A stretch of DNA of 12,547 nt, taken from an uncultured Flavobacteriales bacterium (lineage in GTDB: Bacteria > Bacteroidota > Bacteroidia > Flavobacteriales_D > Crocinitomicaceae). The DNA is taken from the NCBI GenBank assembly GCA_905479845.1, contig CAJQOB010000152.1:1-12547 (forward strand), read 5' to 3'. This document shows positions 1 to 6,367 of this stretch, piece after piece; within the stretch, counting starts at the first letter, position 1; every line of letters starts with the position of its first letter. The position numbers and the translations under genes are program-made. The notes beneath the pieces are model-generated. The model was not told the origin of the DNA. It searched no databases and saw only the letters and a list, made by a program, of their open reading frames with translations.

Positions 1-1
1 A

Positions 2-241
2 ACGACAAAGTTACAATTGAAATCTGGAGATCAGGTATACCTTTTCTCAGACGGATATGCGGATCAATTTGGAGGGCCAGCAGGCAAGAAATTCAGAAGT
101 CAGACATTCCGTGAATTGATTAGGTCTGCCGCTAGTTTACCGATGAGTGCACAACGTGATTTACTCGAGCGACGCTTCAATGAATGGCGGGATGAGCTCG
201 ATCAGGTAGATGATGTGTGTGTGCTTGGAATTCGCGTATAA
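2..241 (+). CDS. SpoIIE/PP2C-type serine phosphatase, C-terminal fragment
   Basis: The left window edge cuts this gene; the open frame enters at base 2 and ends at TAA 239-241, giving 79 residues. The visible part holds the SDGYADQFGG segment and a terminal VDDVCVLGIRV. Together these are the hallmark end of SpoIIE-like PP2C phosphatase domains, where the Asp of SDG and the Asp pair of VDD bind the catalytic metal ions. In Bacteroidota this domain usually sits at the C-terminus of long proteins with tetratricopeptide, GAF or 7TM sensor parts, so the missing N-terminus decides the input signal and cannot be seen. The class dephosphorylates phosphoserine or phosphothreonine, often on anti-sigma-factor antagonists; that partner is inference here. 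The TTG at base 17 could look like a start but lies inside the conserved domain. The stop abuts the stop of the convergent metallophosphoesterase with no spacer. Confidence 0.85.
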   Translation, partial: TTKLQLKSGDQVYLFSDGYADQFGGPAGKKFRSQTFRELIRSAASLPMSAQRDLLERRFNEWRDELDQVDDVCVLGIRV

Positions 242-742
242 TCAGACGCGTTTCCCTAATTCTATTACTTCGAGATCGTGAATTCGATCACCAGTTATTG
301 AGAACCGTAAAACTGTTTTTACCTGATGAAATCCTTTGAATCCACACGCTCCTGGGTTCATCCATAGCATGTTGTAGCGAGGATCATTCTTAACCAGAAG
401 GATATGTGAATGTCCACAAATGAAAAGCTTAGGAGCTCCATTACTCAACAATTCCTCGTACAATGGTTTACTGTACTTTCCAGGTTTCTCCGCGATGTGT
501 GTCATTAATATTTCTACATCCTCACAATGGAAACGGTTGAATTCTGGAAATTCCACTCGAACGTCAGCATTATCGATGTTTCCGTAAACTCCACGGATAG
601 GTTTGAATTCACGCAACTCGTCAATCACAGAAACGTCACCAACATCGCCAGCGTGCCAGATCTCGTCGACATCTTTGAAGTATTCGTAGATCTTAGGGTC
701 GATAAACCCATGAGTGTCCGACATTAGTCCAATACGCTTCAT
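242..742 (-). CDS. YfcE/MJ0936-type metallophosphoesterase
   Basis: 166 residues with the full set of calcineurin-like metal ligands in order: SDTHG (Asp9, His11), HAGDVGD (Asp33), GNIDN (Asn55), THI (His82) and GHSH (His111, His113). Length and spacing fit the small cytosolic YfcE/MJ0936 family of dimetal phosphodiesterases, whose physiological substrates are mostly unknown. No signal peptide is visible. The start ATG (742-740) overlaps the TGA of the lycopene cyclase gene (741-739) as ATGA, so it should be translated as the last member of the carotenoid operon. A role in carotenoid or isoprenoid metabolism is not supported by the family; it may simply have been captured at the operon's end. 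The fold and metal site are certain, the substrate is not. Confidence 0.92.
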   Translation of the reverse strand: MKRIGLMSDTHGFIDPKIYEYFKDVDEIWHAGDVGDVSVIDELREFKPIRGVYGNIDNADVRVEFPEFNRFHCEDVEILMTHIAEKPGKYSKPLYEELLSNGAPKLFICGHSHILLVKNDPRYNMLWMNPGACGFKGFHQVKTVLRFSITGDRIHDLEVIELGKRV

Positions 743-1419
743 ATCAATCGTCTTTTTTCGAAGAACTCAGATAGTAAGAATACGGAGATAATCAACGTAA
801 AACAGTAAAGAACATCTTCCATGGGAATTGTCCAAATTCTTGGTGTGACTTTCTGCAATTCACTGTACCAAACAATTGGTTCGGAAGTGGCTCCTCCAGT
901 TAGAATTCCATTGACAATAAGAAAAGGGATCAAACTGATTAGAAATGCAATTCCAATAAATTTAAATTTAGGCGCACGTAACCAGAAGAACAGGGTGATC
1001 CCAGACGAAATGACGACGCTCAAAGTATACCAACCTGTTGGTTCCAGTAGGGTCAAGATCATGGCATAAATAGGCAAGGCAAAGTATAAAGCTCGGTCTA
1101 AAATTTGAAATCGAATCGACCTAAAATAGTATTTCGCACATTCGTAAATGAAAGTGCATGCGAATGGTACGACAATGAAGAATAGTACCTCCTCCAGCGG
1201 GAGATTTCCAATTTCGATCCCAATCAGATAATCAGGGTTGAATCCCCAAAATCCATGCTCCGTAAATATGAAATCCCAAATAAGAAAAGGTACGGCAATG
1301 ATTAAAGTTGCGTACAGCACCGACTTCCATTTAGAGAAGAAGTGAACCCTTTTGTCAAAGCTCAGGATTAGTGGGAATACTATGGTCAAACCATCAAGAA
1401 GGAGATAAAGCCCTTTCAT
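739..1419 (-). CDS. crtY: lycopene cyclase, fused CrtYcd type (membrane protein)
   Basis: 226-residue hydrophobic protein of the heterodimeric-type (CrtYc/CrtYd) lycopene cyclase family, with both halves joined. The first half contains HFFSKWK (26-32), WDFIFTEHGFWGFN (49-62) and LPLEEVLFF (73-81). The second half repeats the membrane-embedded acidic signature as IPMEDVLY (198-205). Pro-x-Glu-Glu/Asp in each half is the family's catalytic hallmark. It cyclises the psi ends of lycopene to beta rings in the cytoplasmic membrane, without flavin. About six or seven membrane segments are apparent. I chose ATG 1419-1417 because it forms an ATGA overlap with the crtZ stop and begins directly at the family N-terminus; the upstream ATG at 1461 would add 14 unrelated residues. 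Because CruF needs a psi end, the enzyme may stop largely at monocyclic gamma-carotene (inference). A symbol such as crtYcd would be equally valid. Confidence 0.9.
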   Translation of the reverse strand: MKGLYLLLDGLTIVFPLILSFDKRVHFFSKWKSVLYATLIIAVPFLIWDFIFTEHGFWGFNPDYLIGIEIGNLPLEEVLFFIVVPFACTFIYECAKYYFRSIRFQILDRALYFALPIYAMILTLLEPTGWYTLSVVISSGITLFFWLRAPKFKFIGIAFLISLIPFLIVNGILTGGATSEPIVWYSELQKVTPRIWTIPMEDVLYCFTLIISVFLLSEFFEKRRLI

Positions 1420-1853
1420 GCCTTGAAATATTTTCTGGGAACGACGAGCATTCCGAAGCACTCTCCGTCTTCTTTCCCTTGCTTTTTATGATGAATCTTA
1501 TGTGCCTTTCGGATTGCTTTGAAATACGCGTTATTCGTTTTATCGAACCATTTGAACCTTCTGTGAATTAATACGTCATGAACTAAGAAGTAAACCAATC
1601 CATAAAGCGCAATTCCAAAACCGAATCCGATGGAAAAGTTAACTTGATAGATGAAGCCAAGCATGATACAGAGCCATGAAGGGATGGCGAAAATCAAGAA
1701 GAACAAGTCGTTTTTTTCGAATACTTTTTTTGTCACCTGATGATGATCTTCGTGTACTTTCCACAGAAATCCATGCATCAGGTATTTGTGAGCTGACCAT
1801 GCAGCGAACTCCATTAGGCAGAATGCAAGAACTAGAGCAAAAGCGAGTATCAT
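1416..1853 (-). CDS. crtZ: beta-carotene 3-hydroxylase CrtZ
   Basis: 145-residue membrane di-iron hydroxylase of the fatty acid hydroxylase superfamily. The histidine clusters are complete: HKYLMH (22-27), HEDHH (34-38), HDVLIH (92-97) and HKIHH (118-122). It adds 3-hydroxyl groups to beta-ionone rings using O2 and reduced ferredoxin-like donors. Two to four hydrophobic segments lie between the clusters (1-20, 50-70, 72-91), which fits an integral membrane enzyme. The length is normal for short bacterial CrtZ proteins. Both ends are translationally coupled: ATG 1853-1851 overlaps the cruF TGA, and its own TGA overlaps the cyclase ATG. It sits directly before the cyclase gene whose product makes its substrate ring. 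Confidence 0.94.
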   Translation of the reverse strand: MILAFALVLAFCLMEFAAWSAHKYLMHGFLWKVHEDHHQVTKKVFEKNDLFFLIFAIPSWLCIMLGFIYQVNFSIGFGFGIALYGLVYFLVHDVLIHRRFKWFDKTNNAYFKAIRKAHKIHHKKQGKEDGECFGMLVVPRKYFKA

Positions 1854-2485
1854 AGTGCGAAGTTAAGAATACTAAAGAATAGAACCCAGATGAAATATAG
1901 GGATTGTGCTGGTTTGTTTTTTGATTTTCCTAGTCTGAAATAGATAAATGAGAAAAAGCTAGCGAAGCCAAACCAGCAAACATAATTCCAAATTGGTATG
2001 ATACCATTTTCCCAATTCCAAAAGTCTAATTTCATTGCTACAGGTTCGATCAAGAAGTCCATGCCTGTACATAATGCGCCCGCAAGAATGGCTTTTAAAA
2101 CACTATTTATCCGAAGTGAGTAGAGCAGGGATCCACTGGCAACAACAATGCAGAACCAATTTACACCAATCACTAAAGGAATTCCTCCAATCTTTGGTCC
2201 AAGTGCAGCGCCGTATTCATAATTTCCAAAAAGTACTCCAGTGTGAACACCTATGTACTCAACGACAAAACCTCCAGCTAGAATAATAATGAGCGTTCCA
2301 GTGGTGCGGATGTAATTCTTTTCACTCAGAAATAAGAGAAACGCAGTTAAGATGAGGTTTAAGTAAGAAAGCTTCGCTCCTTCAGGGTAAAGAAGCATGA
2401 TTCCAACTCCAATGGCATGGAATAGAATAAGAACTCCAATGATTAGTTGGATTCTCCTTTTCGAGTGAACCAACGACTTTCCCAT
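1850..2485 (-). CDS. cruF: CruF-like carotenoid 1',2'-hydratase
   Basis: 211-residue polytopic membrane protein of the CruF/DUF422 carotenoid biosynthesis family (EC 4.2.1.161-type hydratases). The strongest signature is the region 76-111, containing EYIGVHTGVLFG (76-87) and the GVNW motif near 107-110. A second is DFLIEP-A (143-150) followed by WNW (156-158). Around six to seven membrane helices are visible. Known CruF members add water across the terminal double bond of an acyclic psi end, as in gamma-carotene or bisanhydrobacterioruberin, creating a 1'-hydroxyl. With CrtZ and a cyclase this points to monocyclic xanthophylls of the saproxanthin/myxol kind. The start ATG (2485-2483) shares one base with the idi stop (TAATG). 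The family is clear; the exact substrate here is inferred. Confidence 0.87.
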   Translation of the reverse strand: MGKSLVHSKRRIQLIIGVLILFHAIGVGIMLLYPEGAKLSYLNLILTAFLLFLSEKNYIRTTGTLIIILAGGFVVEYIGVHTGVLFGNYEYGAALGPKIGGIPLVIGVNWFCIVVASGSLLYSLRINSVLKAILAGALCTGMDFLIEPVAMKLDFWNWENGIIPIWNYVCWFGFASFFSFIYFRLGKSKNKPAQSLYFIWVLFFSILNFAL

Positions 2486-3009
2486 TATTTCGAGATGGAT
2501 TTATCTAAAACATTCCGAACCCGATCAAATACAATTTTGAACCATTCCGTATAGCTCTCAGGAGTAATCGTCATATCTAATGTTAAAGTGTCGAGGTTAA
2601 TATATTTCCAATCTTCAACTTCATCCAGGTTGATCGCAGGAGCACCGTTAAATCGACCAATTAAAACGTGATCCAATTCATGCTCGGTTAGGGAATTGTC
2701 TAGCTCAGCTTTATAAATGAAGGAGAACACGGCTTCCAATGGTACCGTAAATCCCATTTCTTCTGTTAAACGGCGCATTCCAGCTTCCTCGGCTGTTTCA
2801 CCTGTCCTCGGGTGACTGCAGCAGCTATTCGACCAAAGTCCACCTGAGTGATATTTTGAACTCGCTCTTTTTTGGAGCAGCAGTTCGTTTCGATCGTTGA
2901 AAATGAAAACGGAAAACGCGCGGTGAAGCAATCCCTTTTCGTGGGCTTCCATTTTTTCCATTTCACCGATTGGCTCGTCTTGCTCGTTGACTAGGATTAC
3001 CTTTTCCAT
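2485..3009 (-). CDS. idi: isopentenyl-diphosphate delta-isomerase, type I
   Basis: 174-residue Nudix-fold isomerase. HRAFSV (29-34) and WSNSCCSHPR (59-68) match the family, with Cys64 at the position of the catalytic Cys of the E. coli enzyme. A degenerate Nudix stretch follows (ETAEEAGMRRLTEEMGF, 71-87), and EHELDHV (109-115) carries the catalytic Glu region. The enzyme interconverts IPP and DMAPP in the cytosol, using Mg2+/Mn2+. Placement inside the crt operon indicates that precursor balance is co-induced with carotenoid synthesis. The crtB stop lies 2 bases upstream, and the gene's TAA overlaps the cruF ATG by one base. Length is normal and the active-site residues are present. Confidence 0.95.
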   Translation of the reverse strand: MEKVILVNEQDEPIGEMEKMEAHEKGLLHRAFSVFIFNDRNELLLQKRASSKYHSGGLWSNSCCSHPRTGETAEEAGMRRLTEEMGFTVPLEAVFSFIYKAELDNSLTEHELDHVLIGRFNGAPAINLDEVEDWKYINLDTLTLDMTITPESYTEWFKIVFDRVRNVLDKSISK

Positions 3010-3011
3010 TG

Positions 3012-3848
3012 TTACAATAAGTTCATTGAGTTACGAACATACGATTTTGCGAACAAAAACACCTTTGTTTTGTTTGGAACACTGATTCTACATTCTAGTA
3101 ATTCTTTTGCTGTTTTACGCTTGATTTTCCGAAGTAACTTTGTGTAGTACACATAGCTCACGTACACTCCGAATCTCGACGATTTAGGCAATTGCTTGAT
3201 ACCGATAAAGGCTTCGTCGAATTCTATTTGGATCTCTTTTTCGATGCGCTTTTTATCGTTCAATGAAAGTCCTTTTATGTCTACTCCGGGAAAGTAAATG
3301 CGTCCCAGTCCTTGAAAATCATCCTTCATGTCTCTCAAGAAATTGATTTTTTGAAAAGCAGACCCCAATTTCATCGCGTATGGTTTTAATCGTTGGTACT
3401 CCGTTTCGTCGCCGTATACGAAAACCTTTAGGCACATCAATCCAACAACTTCGGCAGATCCTAGGATGTATTCCTCATACGATTCTTGTGTGTACTCCAT
3501 TGGGTTCAAGTCCATGCGCATACTGTGCAAGAATTGGTCAATCAAAGAATGGTCGATTTGATATTTGTTCACAACCATTTGAAACGAGTTTAGAATAGGG
3601 TTGAGTGAAATTTTTCGTTCAATCGCTTTGTAAGTGTTTTCCACAAATTCATTCAACAACTGTTCCTTATCCTGTTTGTGAAAGGAGTCAACAATCTCAT
3701 CGGCGAAGCGAACAAAACCATAGATGCCGTGAACGTCATTTCTGATTTTTTCATCCAAGAAGCGAACTCCAGCGTAGAATGAAGTACTATACAACTTAGT
3801 AACGTGTTTTGAAGCCTTGAAAGAATGAATATCGAAAAGTTCTCTCAT
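3012..3848 (-). CDS. crtB: phytoene synthase CrtB
   Basis: 278-residue all-helical trans-isoprenyl diphosphate synthase of the squalene/phytoene synthase family. The N-terminal YSTSFY motif (20-25) and the two aspartate-rich Mg2+-diphosphate sites are visible: RFADEIVD (47-54, DxxxD) and FLRDMKDD (170-177, DxxxD). RIYFP (183-187) follows, as expected. It joins two geranylgeranyl diphosphates into phytoene, the first committed C40 step. Placement between crtI and idi favours CrtB over squalene synthase. ATG 3848-3846 overlaps the crtI TGA as ATGA, indicating coupled translation. Length is slightly short but usual for Bacteroidota CrtB. Confidence 0.95.
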   Translation of the reverse strand: MRELFDIHSFKASKHVTKLYSTSFYAGVRFLDEKIRNDVHGIYGFVRFADEIVDSFHKQDKEQLLNEFVENTYKAIERKISLNPILNSFQMVVNKYQIDHSLIDQFLHSMRMDLNPMEYTQESYEEYILGSAEVVGLMCLKVFVYGDETEYQRLKPYAMKLGSAFQKINFLRDMKDDFQGLGRIYFPGVDIKGLSLNDKKRIEKEIQIEFDEAFIGIKQLPKSSRFGVYVSYVYYTKLLRKIKRKTAKELLECRISVPNKTKVFLFAKSYVRNSMNLL

Positions 3849-5308
3849 AGTGTTTTGATTAGTTGTTTAGCTGCAATCTTACCTGAGATCAAAGCGGGTG
3901 GAATTCCAGGTCCTGGAACCGTTAATTGTCCGCAGTAAAATAGGTTTTTAATTTTAGATTTCATTTTTGGTTTTAAATTAGCTGTCTGAAATAATGTGTT
4001 GGCCAAGCCATATGCGTTGCCTTTAAACGAGTTGTATTCTGATTTAAAGTCTGAAATACAGAATGAGCGTTTGTAGACAATATTCTTCCGAATTGATACT
4101 CCACAGCGGTCTTCCATTCGTTTCATAATCATTTGAAAGTACTTTTCGCGTATTTCATCGGAATCTTCCAAGTCTGGAGCTAAAGGCATGAGAATAAATA
4201 TGTTTTCTTGACCTTCGGGTGCTACGTCCTTGTCTGTTTTAGATGGAGCGCAGGCGTAGAAGAGGGGGTTTGTCGGCCACTTTGGATCATTATAAATTTC
4301 CTTTCCATGGTCGTTTAAGTCTTCATCGAAGAAGAGATTGTGGTGATCCAAGCCTGGAATTTCTTTGTTGATTCCCAAGTAATAGATCAACGAGCTTGGT
4401 GCCATTTTTCGTTTGTCCCAATAGTCTGGTGTGTATCGTCGATAACGTGAAGGGATGAGATTTTGTTCGATGTGATTGTAATCAGCACCTCCAATGATGG
4501 CATCAAAAGGATGAGCTCTGCCGTTGGAGCGTAAACCACTAACAATTCCTTGTTCTGCCAAAATTTCTTTAACCGGAGAGTTAAAATGAAATTTGACACC
4601 CTCGTGAAGCGCAATTTTCTCAAGCGCTGCAGCCAATGCATGCATTCCTCCATCTGGATACCAAGTTCCCAACTCCAAATCAGCGTAATTCATTAAGGTG
4701 TAGAGAGAGGGGATGTTTCCAGGCATTTCACCCAGAAACAAAACGGGGAAATTGAGAATACTTCGTGCTTTTTCAGATGAAAACCGTTTGGCGACGTCTT
4801 TTTCAACCGATTTGAATACGTCTAGTTTGAGTGCATTTTTCAGTACGCTGAGTTTAGCGATTTCTCCAATTTTCAATCCAGGGTTTTCCAAGAATGATTC
4901 CGTTGCAATTTCATACTTCGTTTGGGCATCTTTCAAGAATTCAAGTAATTTCTGTCCACCGTTTTTTTCGAAGGAATCAAAAAGGTCTAAAAGATCTTCT
5001 TTGGTTGCAGGGATTTGCGTGGCAGTTTTGTCTTTCCATAGCACTTGGTAAGCAGGGTCCAGTCGTGTAAGTTTGAAGTAGTCACTTCGATTTTCCCCGA
5101 GATCGTTGAACAAATCGTCGATCAAGTCTGGCATCCAATACCAAGAAGGTCCCATGTCAAACGTGAATCCATTTGTTTTAAAATACTGGGAGCGACCACC
5201 TGCCATTTTGTTTTTTTCAAAAACTTCAACAGAATAGCCCGCCTTTGCTAAGTAGCAGGCAGAATAAAGGCTTGAGAGCCCTGCTCCAATAATTCCAATT
5301 TTTCTCAT
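3845..5308 (-). CDS. crtI: phytoene desaturase CrtI
   Basis: 487-residue FAD-dependent desaturase. The N-terminal dinucleotide fold reads GIIGAGLSSL (5-14), with the ribose-binding Glu31 and AGGRS (36-40) after it. FTFDMGPSWYWMP (48-60) is typical of Bacteroidota CrtI. The C-terminal signature region starts at GQLTVPGPG (460-468) and continues through the IPPALISGKIA segment. It removes hydrogens from phytoene, usually in four steps to lycopene, at the membrane surface. It is the first gene of the operon, 14 bases downstream of a predicted transcription start. A CrtD-type 3',4'-desaturase has a similar sequence, but adjacency to crtB makes CrtI the natural call. Whether it also makes the 3',4'-double bond cannot be told from sequence. 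Confidence 0.94.
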   Translation of the reverse strand: MRKIGIIGAGLSSLYSACYLAKAGYSVEVFEKNKMAGGRSQYFKTNGFTFDMGPSWYWMPDLIDDLFNDLGENRSDYFKLTRLDPAYQVLWKDKTATQIPATKEDLLDLFDSFEKNGGQKLLEFLKDAQTKYEIATESFLENPGLKIGEIAKLSVLKNALKLDVFKSVEKDVAKRFSSEKARSILNFPVLFLGEMPGNIPSLYTLMNYADLELGTWYPDGGMHALAAALEKIALHEGVKFHFNSPVKEILAEQGIVSGLRSNGRAHPFDAIIGGADYNHIEQNLIPSRYRRYTPDYWDKRKMAPSSLIYYLGINKEIPGLDHHNLFFDEDLNDHGKEIYNDPKWPTNPLFYACAPSKTDKDVAPEGQENIFILMPLAPDLEDSDEIREKYFQMIMKRMEDRCGVSIRKNIVYKRSFCISDFKSEYNSFKGNAYGLANTLFQTANLKPKMKSKIKNLFYCGQLTVPGPGIPPALISGKIAAKQLIKTL

Positions 5309-5328
5309 CGATGGGTACTTGATATATG

Positions 5329-5336
5329 CAAATATA
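5329..5336 (-). promoter_or_regulatory. -7 promoter element of the crt operon
   Basis: Read on the minus strand, bases 5336-5329 are TATATTTG, a perfect match to the Bacteroidota -7 consensus TAnnTTTG. Transcription would start near 5322, leaving a leader of about 14 bases before the crtI ATG. A TTTG at 5364-5361 may serve as the -33 element, although its 24-base spacing is a little long. The -33 region coincides with a candidate operator dyad. The same 8-mer occurs at the promoter of the 10073 operon. Confidence 0.65.
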
Positions 5337-5349
5337 CAATTTATTTGCT

Positions 5350-5364
5350 TTTGTGTTTAACAAA
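5350..5364 (-). promoter_or_regulatory. candidate operator dyad O1, crt promoter
   Basis: The 15 bases form a perfect inverted repeat, TTTGT-TAAAC-ACAAA on the minus strand. It lies roughly 28 to 42 bases upstream of the predicted transcription start, over the -33 region, a position where a bound repressor would block RNA polymerase. Dyads of this size suit MerR-type dimers, and a MerR-type gene sits immediately upstream. Regulator binding is inference. Confidence 0.5.
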
Positions 5365-5370
5365 GTGACT

Positions 5371-5385
5371 TAAGTGCTAAACAAA
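5371..5385 (-). promoter_or_regulatory. candidate operator O2, crt promoter (degenerate dyad)
   Basis: The minus strand reads TTTGT-TTAGC-ACTTA, one perfect half-site and one matching 3 of 5. It starts exactly 21 bases (about two helical turns) from O1. The 21-base units beginning at 5390 and 5369 (gtcgttttg and gtcactttg) agree at 14 of 21 positions, so the pair looks like a tandem same-face site suited to cooperative or tetrameric binding as in CarH. Confidence 0.4.
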
Positions 5386-5404
5386 ACGACGATTTACTTG
5401 AAAT

Positions 5405-6274
5405 CTAGACCGCTAATAGCTCTTTTTCAGAGGAAATGATTTTAACTGCGGGAGGAATCTCCTTTAGAATTTCATTTGTGAAGGAACCAGAAATTCTAAT
5501 TTCAACTCCTTGAGATCGCTGTACGAGCTCTTTGAAGAACTTCTTTAATTCCTTTTCTTTGATTCGTGTAATCAAATTCGATAAAAGGATATCTGGTTTC
5601 ACTTGTTTAATTGATGCCTCTAAATCGGTGAGAGGAACATTCTTTCCAAGGTAGATACAATTGAACCCTGCTTCCTTAAGTAAGTACTGAAAGTAAAGCA
5701 AGCTGAGTTCGTGCTCTTCATGTTCAGGTAGGAAAAGCATTACGGTCTTGCTAAGTTTCTTCTTAGGCTCGAGGTCGTTTATTTTTACGATATAAAAATC
5801 GCGAAGTATATTTGAGAAGTGATGTTCGTGCGCAACTGAAATAGAATTCGTTTGCCAAAGTTCTCCCATTTTTATCAAAAGAGGAACAATGATGTTCTTG
5901 AAGAGTTCATGCAAGCTGAATTGCTGGTCGTACTGCCATAAAAGCTTACGGATTTCATCAGCATCCATTGATGTGATAGCAATGAGCAATGTATCTACTT
6001 CCTCATTTCCAGAAACAGACTTGTCAACAATGATCTCTTTCGCTTTGTCTGTTATCTCTTCTTCTGTGAGCTTTGCAATCTTCGAAATCTTGAGCCCGTT
6101 TAAATACAGCAGGTTTATATTCAAAATCTTTTTGAGATCCTCATGAGAATAGTAGCGAATGTTGCTATCTGTTCGTTTAGGAGATAAAAGATTGTATCTC
6201 TGTTCCCAAATGCGAATAGTATGAGCCTTAATCTCAGTATAATTTTCTAGGTCCTTAATGGAGTATCGAATCAT
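5405..6274 (-). CDS. carH: CarH/LitR-like MerR regulator with cobalamin-binding domain
   Basis: 289 residues. A MerR winged-helix domain occupies about 1-70 (YSIKDLENYTEIKAHTIRIW at 4-23, RIWEQRY at 21-27). A helical-bundle domain follows (about 90-165), then a Rossmann-like B12-binding domain (about 175-285). The light-sensing signature Wx9EH is exact: Trp140, Glu150, His151. The cobalamin-ligand motif appears as EEHELS (186-191), keeping the lower-ligand His188 but with Ser191 where the usual ExHxxG has Gly. SNL (232-234) and SGS (262-264) match the SxL and GG positions loosely. In Thermus and Myxococcus, adenosylcobalamin-bound CarH represses crt genes in the dark and light releases it. 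Gln141 replaces the His that in T. thermophilus becomes the second axial ligand after light. I chose ATG 6274; the alternative TTG at 6307 lies inside the -7 promoter element. The gene is 96 bases upstream of crtI, on the same strand. Confidence 0.85.
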   Translation of the reverse strand: MIRYSIKDLENYTEIKAHTIRIWEQRYNLLSPKRTDSNIRYYSHEDLKKILNINLLYLNGLKISKIAKLTEEEITDKAKEIIVDKSVSGNEEVDTLLIAITSMDADEIRKLLWQYDQQFSLHELFKNIIVPLLIKMGELWQTNSISVAHEHHFSNILRDFYIVKINDLEPKKKLSKTVMLFLPEHEEHELSLLYFQYLLKEAGFNCIYLGKNVPLTDLEASIKQVKPDILLSNLITRIKEKELKKFFKELVQRSQGVEIRISGSFTNEILKEIPPAVKIISSEKELLAV

Positions 6275-6293
6275 GTTGTTTAAACTTAACTGT

Positions 6294-6308
6294 TTTTTAT
6301 TAAACAAA
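6294..6308 (-). promoter_or_regulatory. candidate autoregulatory operator at the carH promoter
   Basis: The minus strand reads TTTGT-TTAAT-AAAAA, matching the crt O1 dyad arms at 5 of 5 and 4 of 5 positions. It overlaps the carH -7 element and the predicted transcription start, an ideal place for autorepression. A further related sequence with the 8-bp palindrome GTTTAAAC lies at 6278-6285. The A-rich arm could match by chance in this A+T-rich gap. Confidence 0.38.
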
Positions 6309-6312
6309 ATTA
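6305..6312 (-). promoter_or_regulatory. -7 promoter element of carH
   Basis: The minus-strand bases are TAATTTTG, a full match to TAnnTTTG. Transcription would start near 6298 and give a leader of about 24 bases before ATG 6274. No convincing -33 TTG was seen at the expected distance. The element excludes a translation start at 6307. Confidence 0.5.
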
Positions 6313-6345
6313 AGCATTTATTCTGATATCTTACGATTCATACAT

Positions 6346-6353
6346 TAATTTTT
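6346..6353 (+). promoter_or_regulatory. possible -7 element of meaB
   Basis: TAATTTTT matches TAnnTTTG at 7 of the 8 positions counted with the two free bases, and would leave a leader of roughly 8 bases before ATG 6368. No -33 element is evident. This is a weak call in a 93-base divergent gap (6275-6367) that also holds the carH promoter. Confidence 0.25.
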
Positions 6354-6367
6354 CCCATATTTCGATC

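Noticed and set aside
1420..1461. Longer lycopene cyclase start at ATG 1461
   Set aside because: It would overlap crtZ by 46 bases; ATG 1419 gives an ATGA junction like the other junctions of the operon and begins at the family N-terminus.
4713..5051. 112-codon plus-strand open frame inside crtI
   Set aside because: It is antisense to a well conserved desaturase gene, has no family features and no promoter; it is a shadow of crtI.
5309..5404. Cobalamin riboswitch or small RNA between carH and crtI
   Set aside because: The gap is only 96 bases, most of it upstream of the predicted transcription start, and no B12-box-like sequence was seen.
6275..6307. Longer regulator start at TTG 6307, adding 11 residues
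   Set aside because: The codon lies within the TAATTTTG promoter element, and the MerR domain begins normally at ATG 6274.
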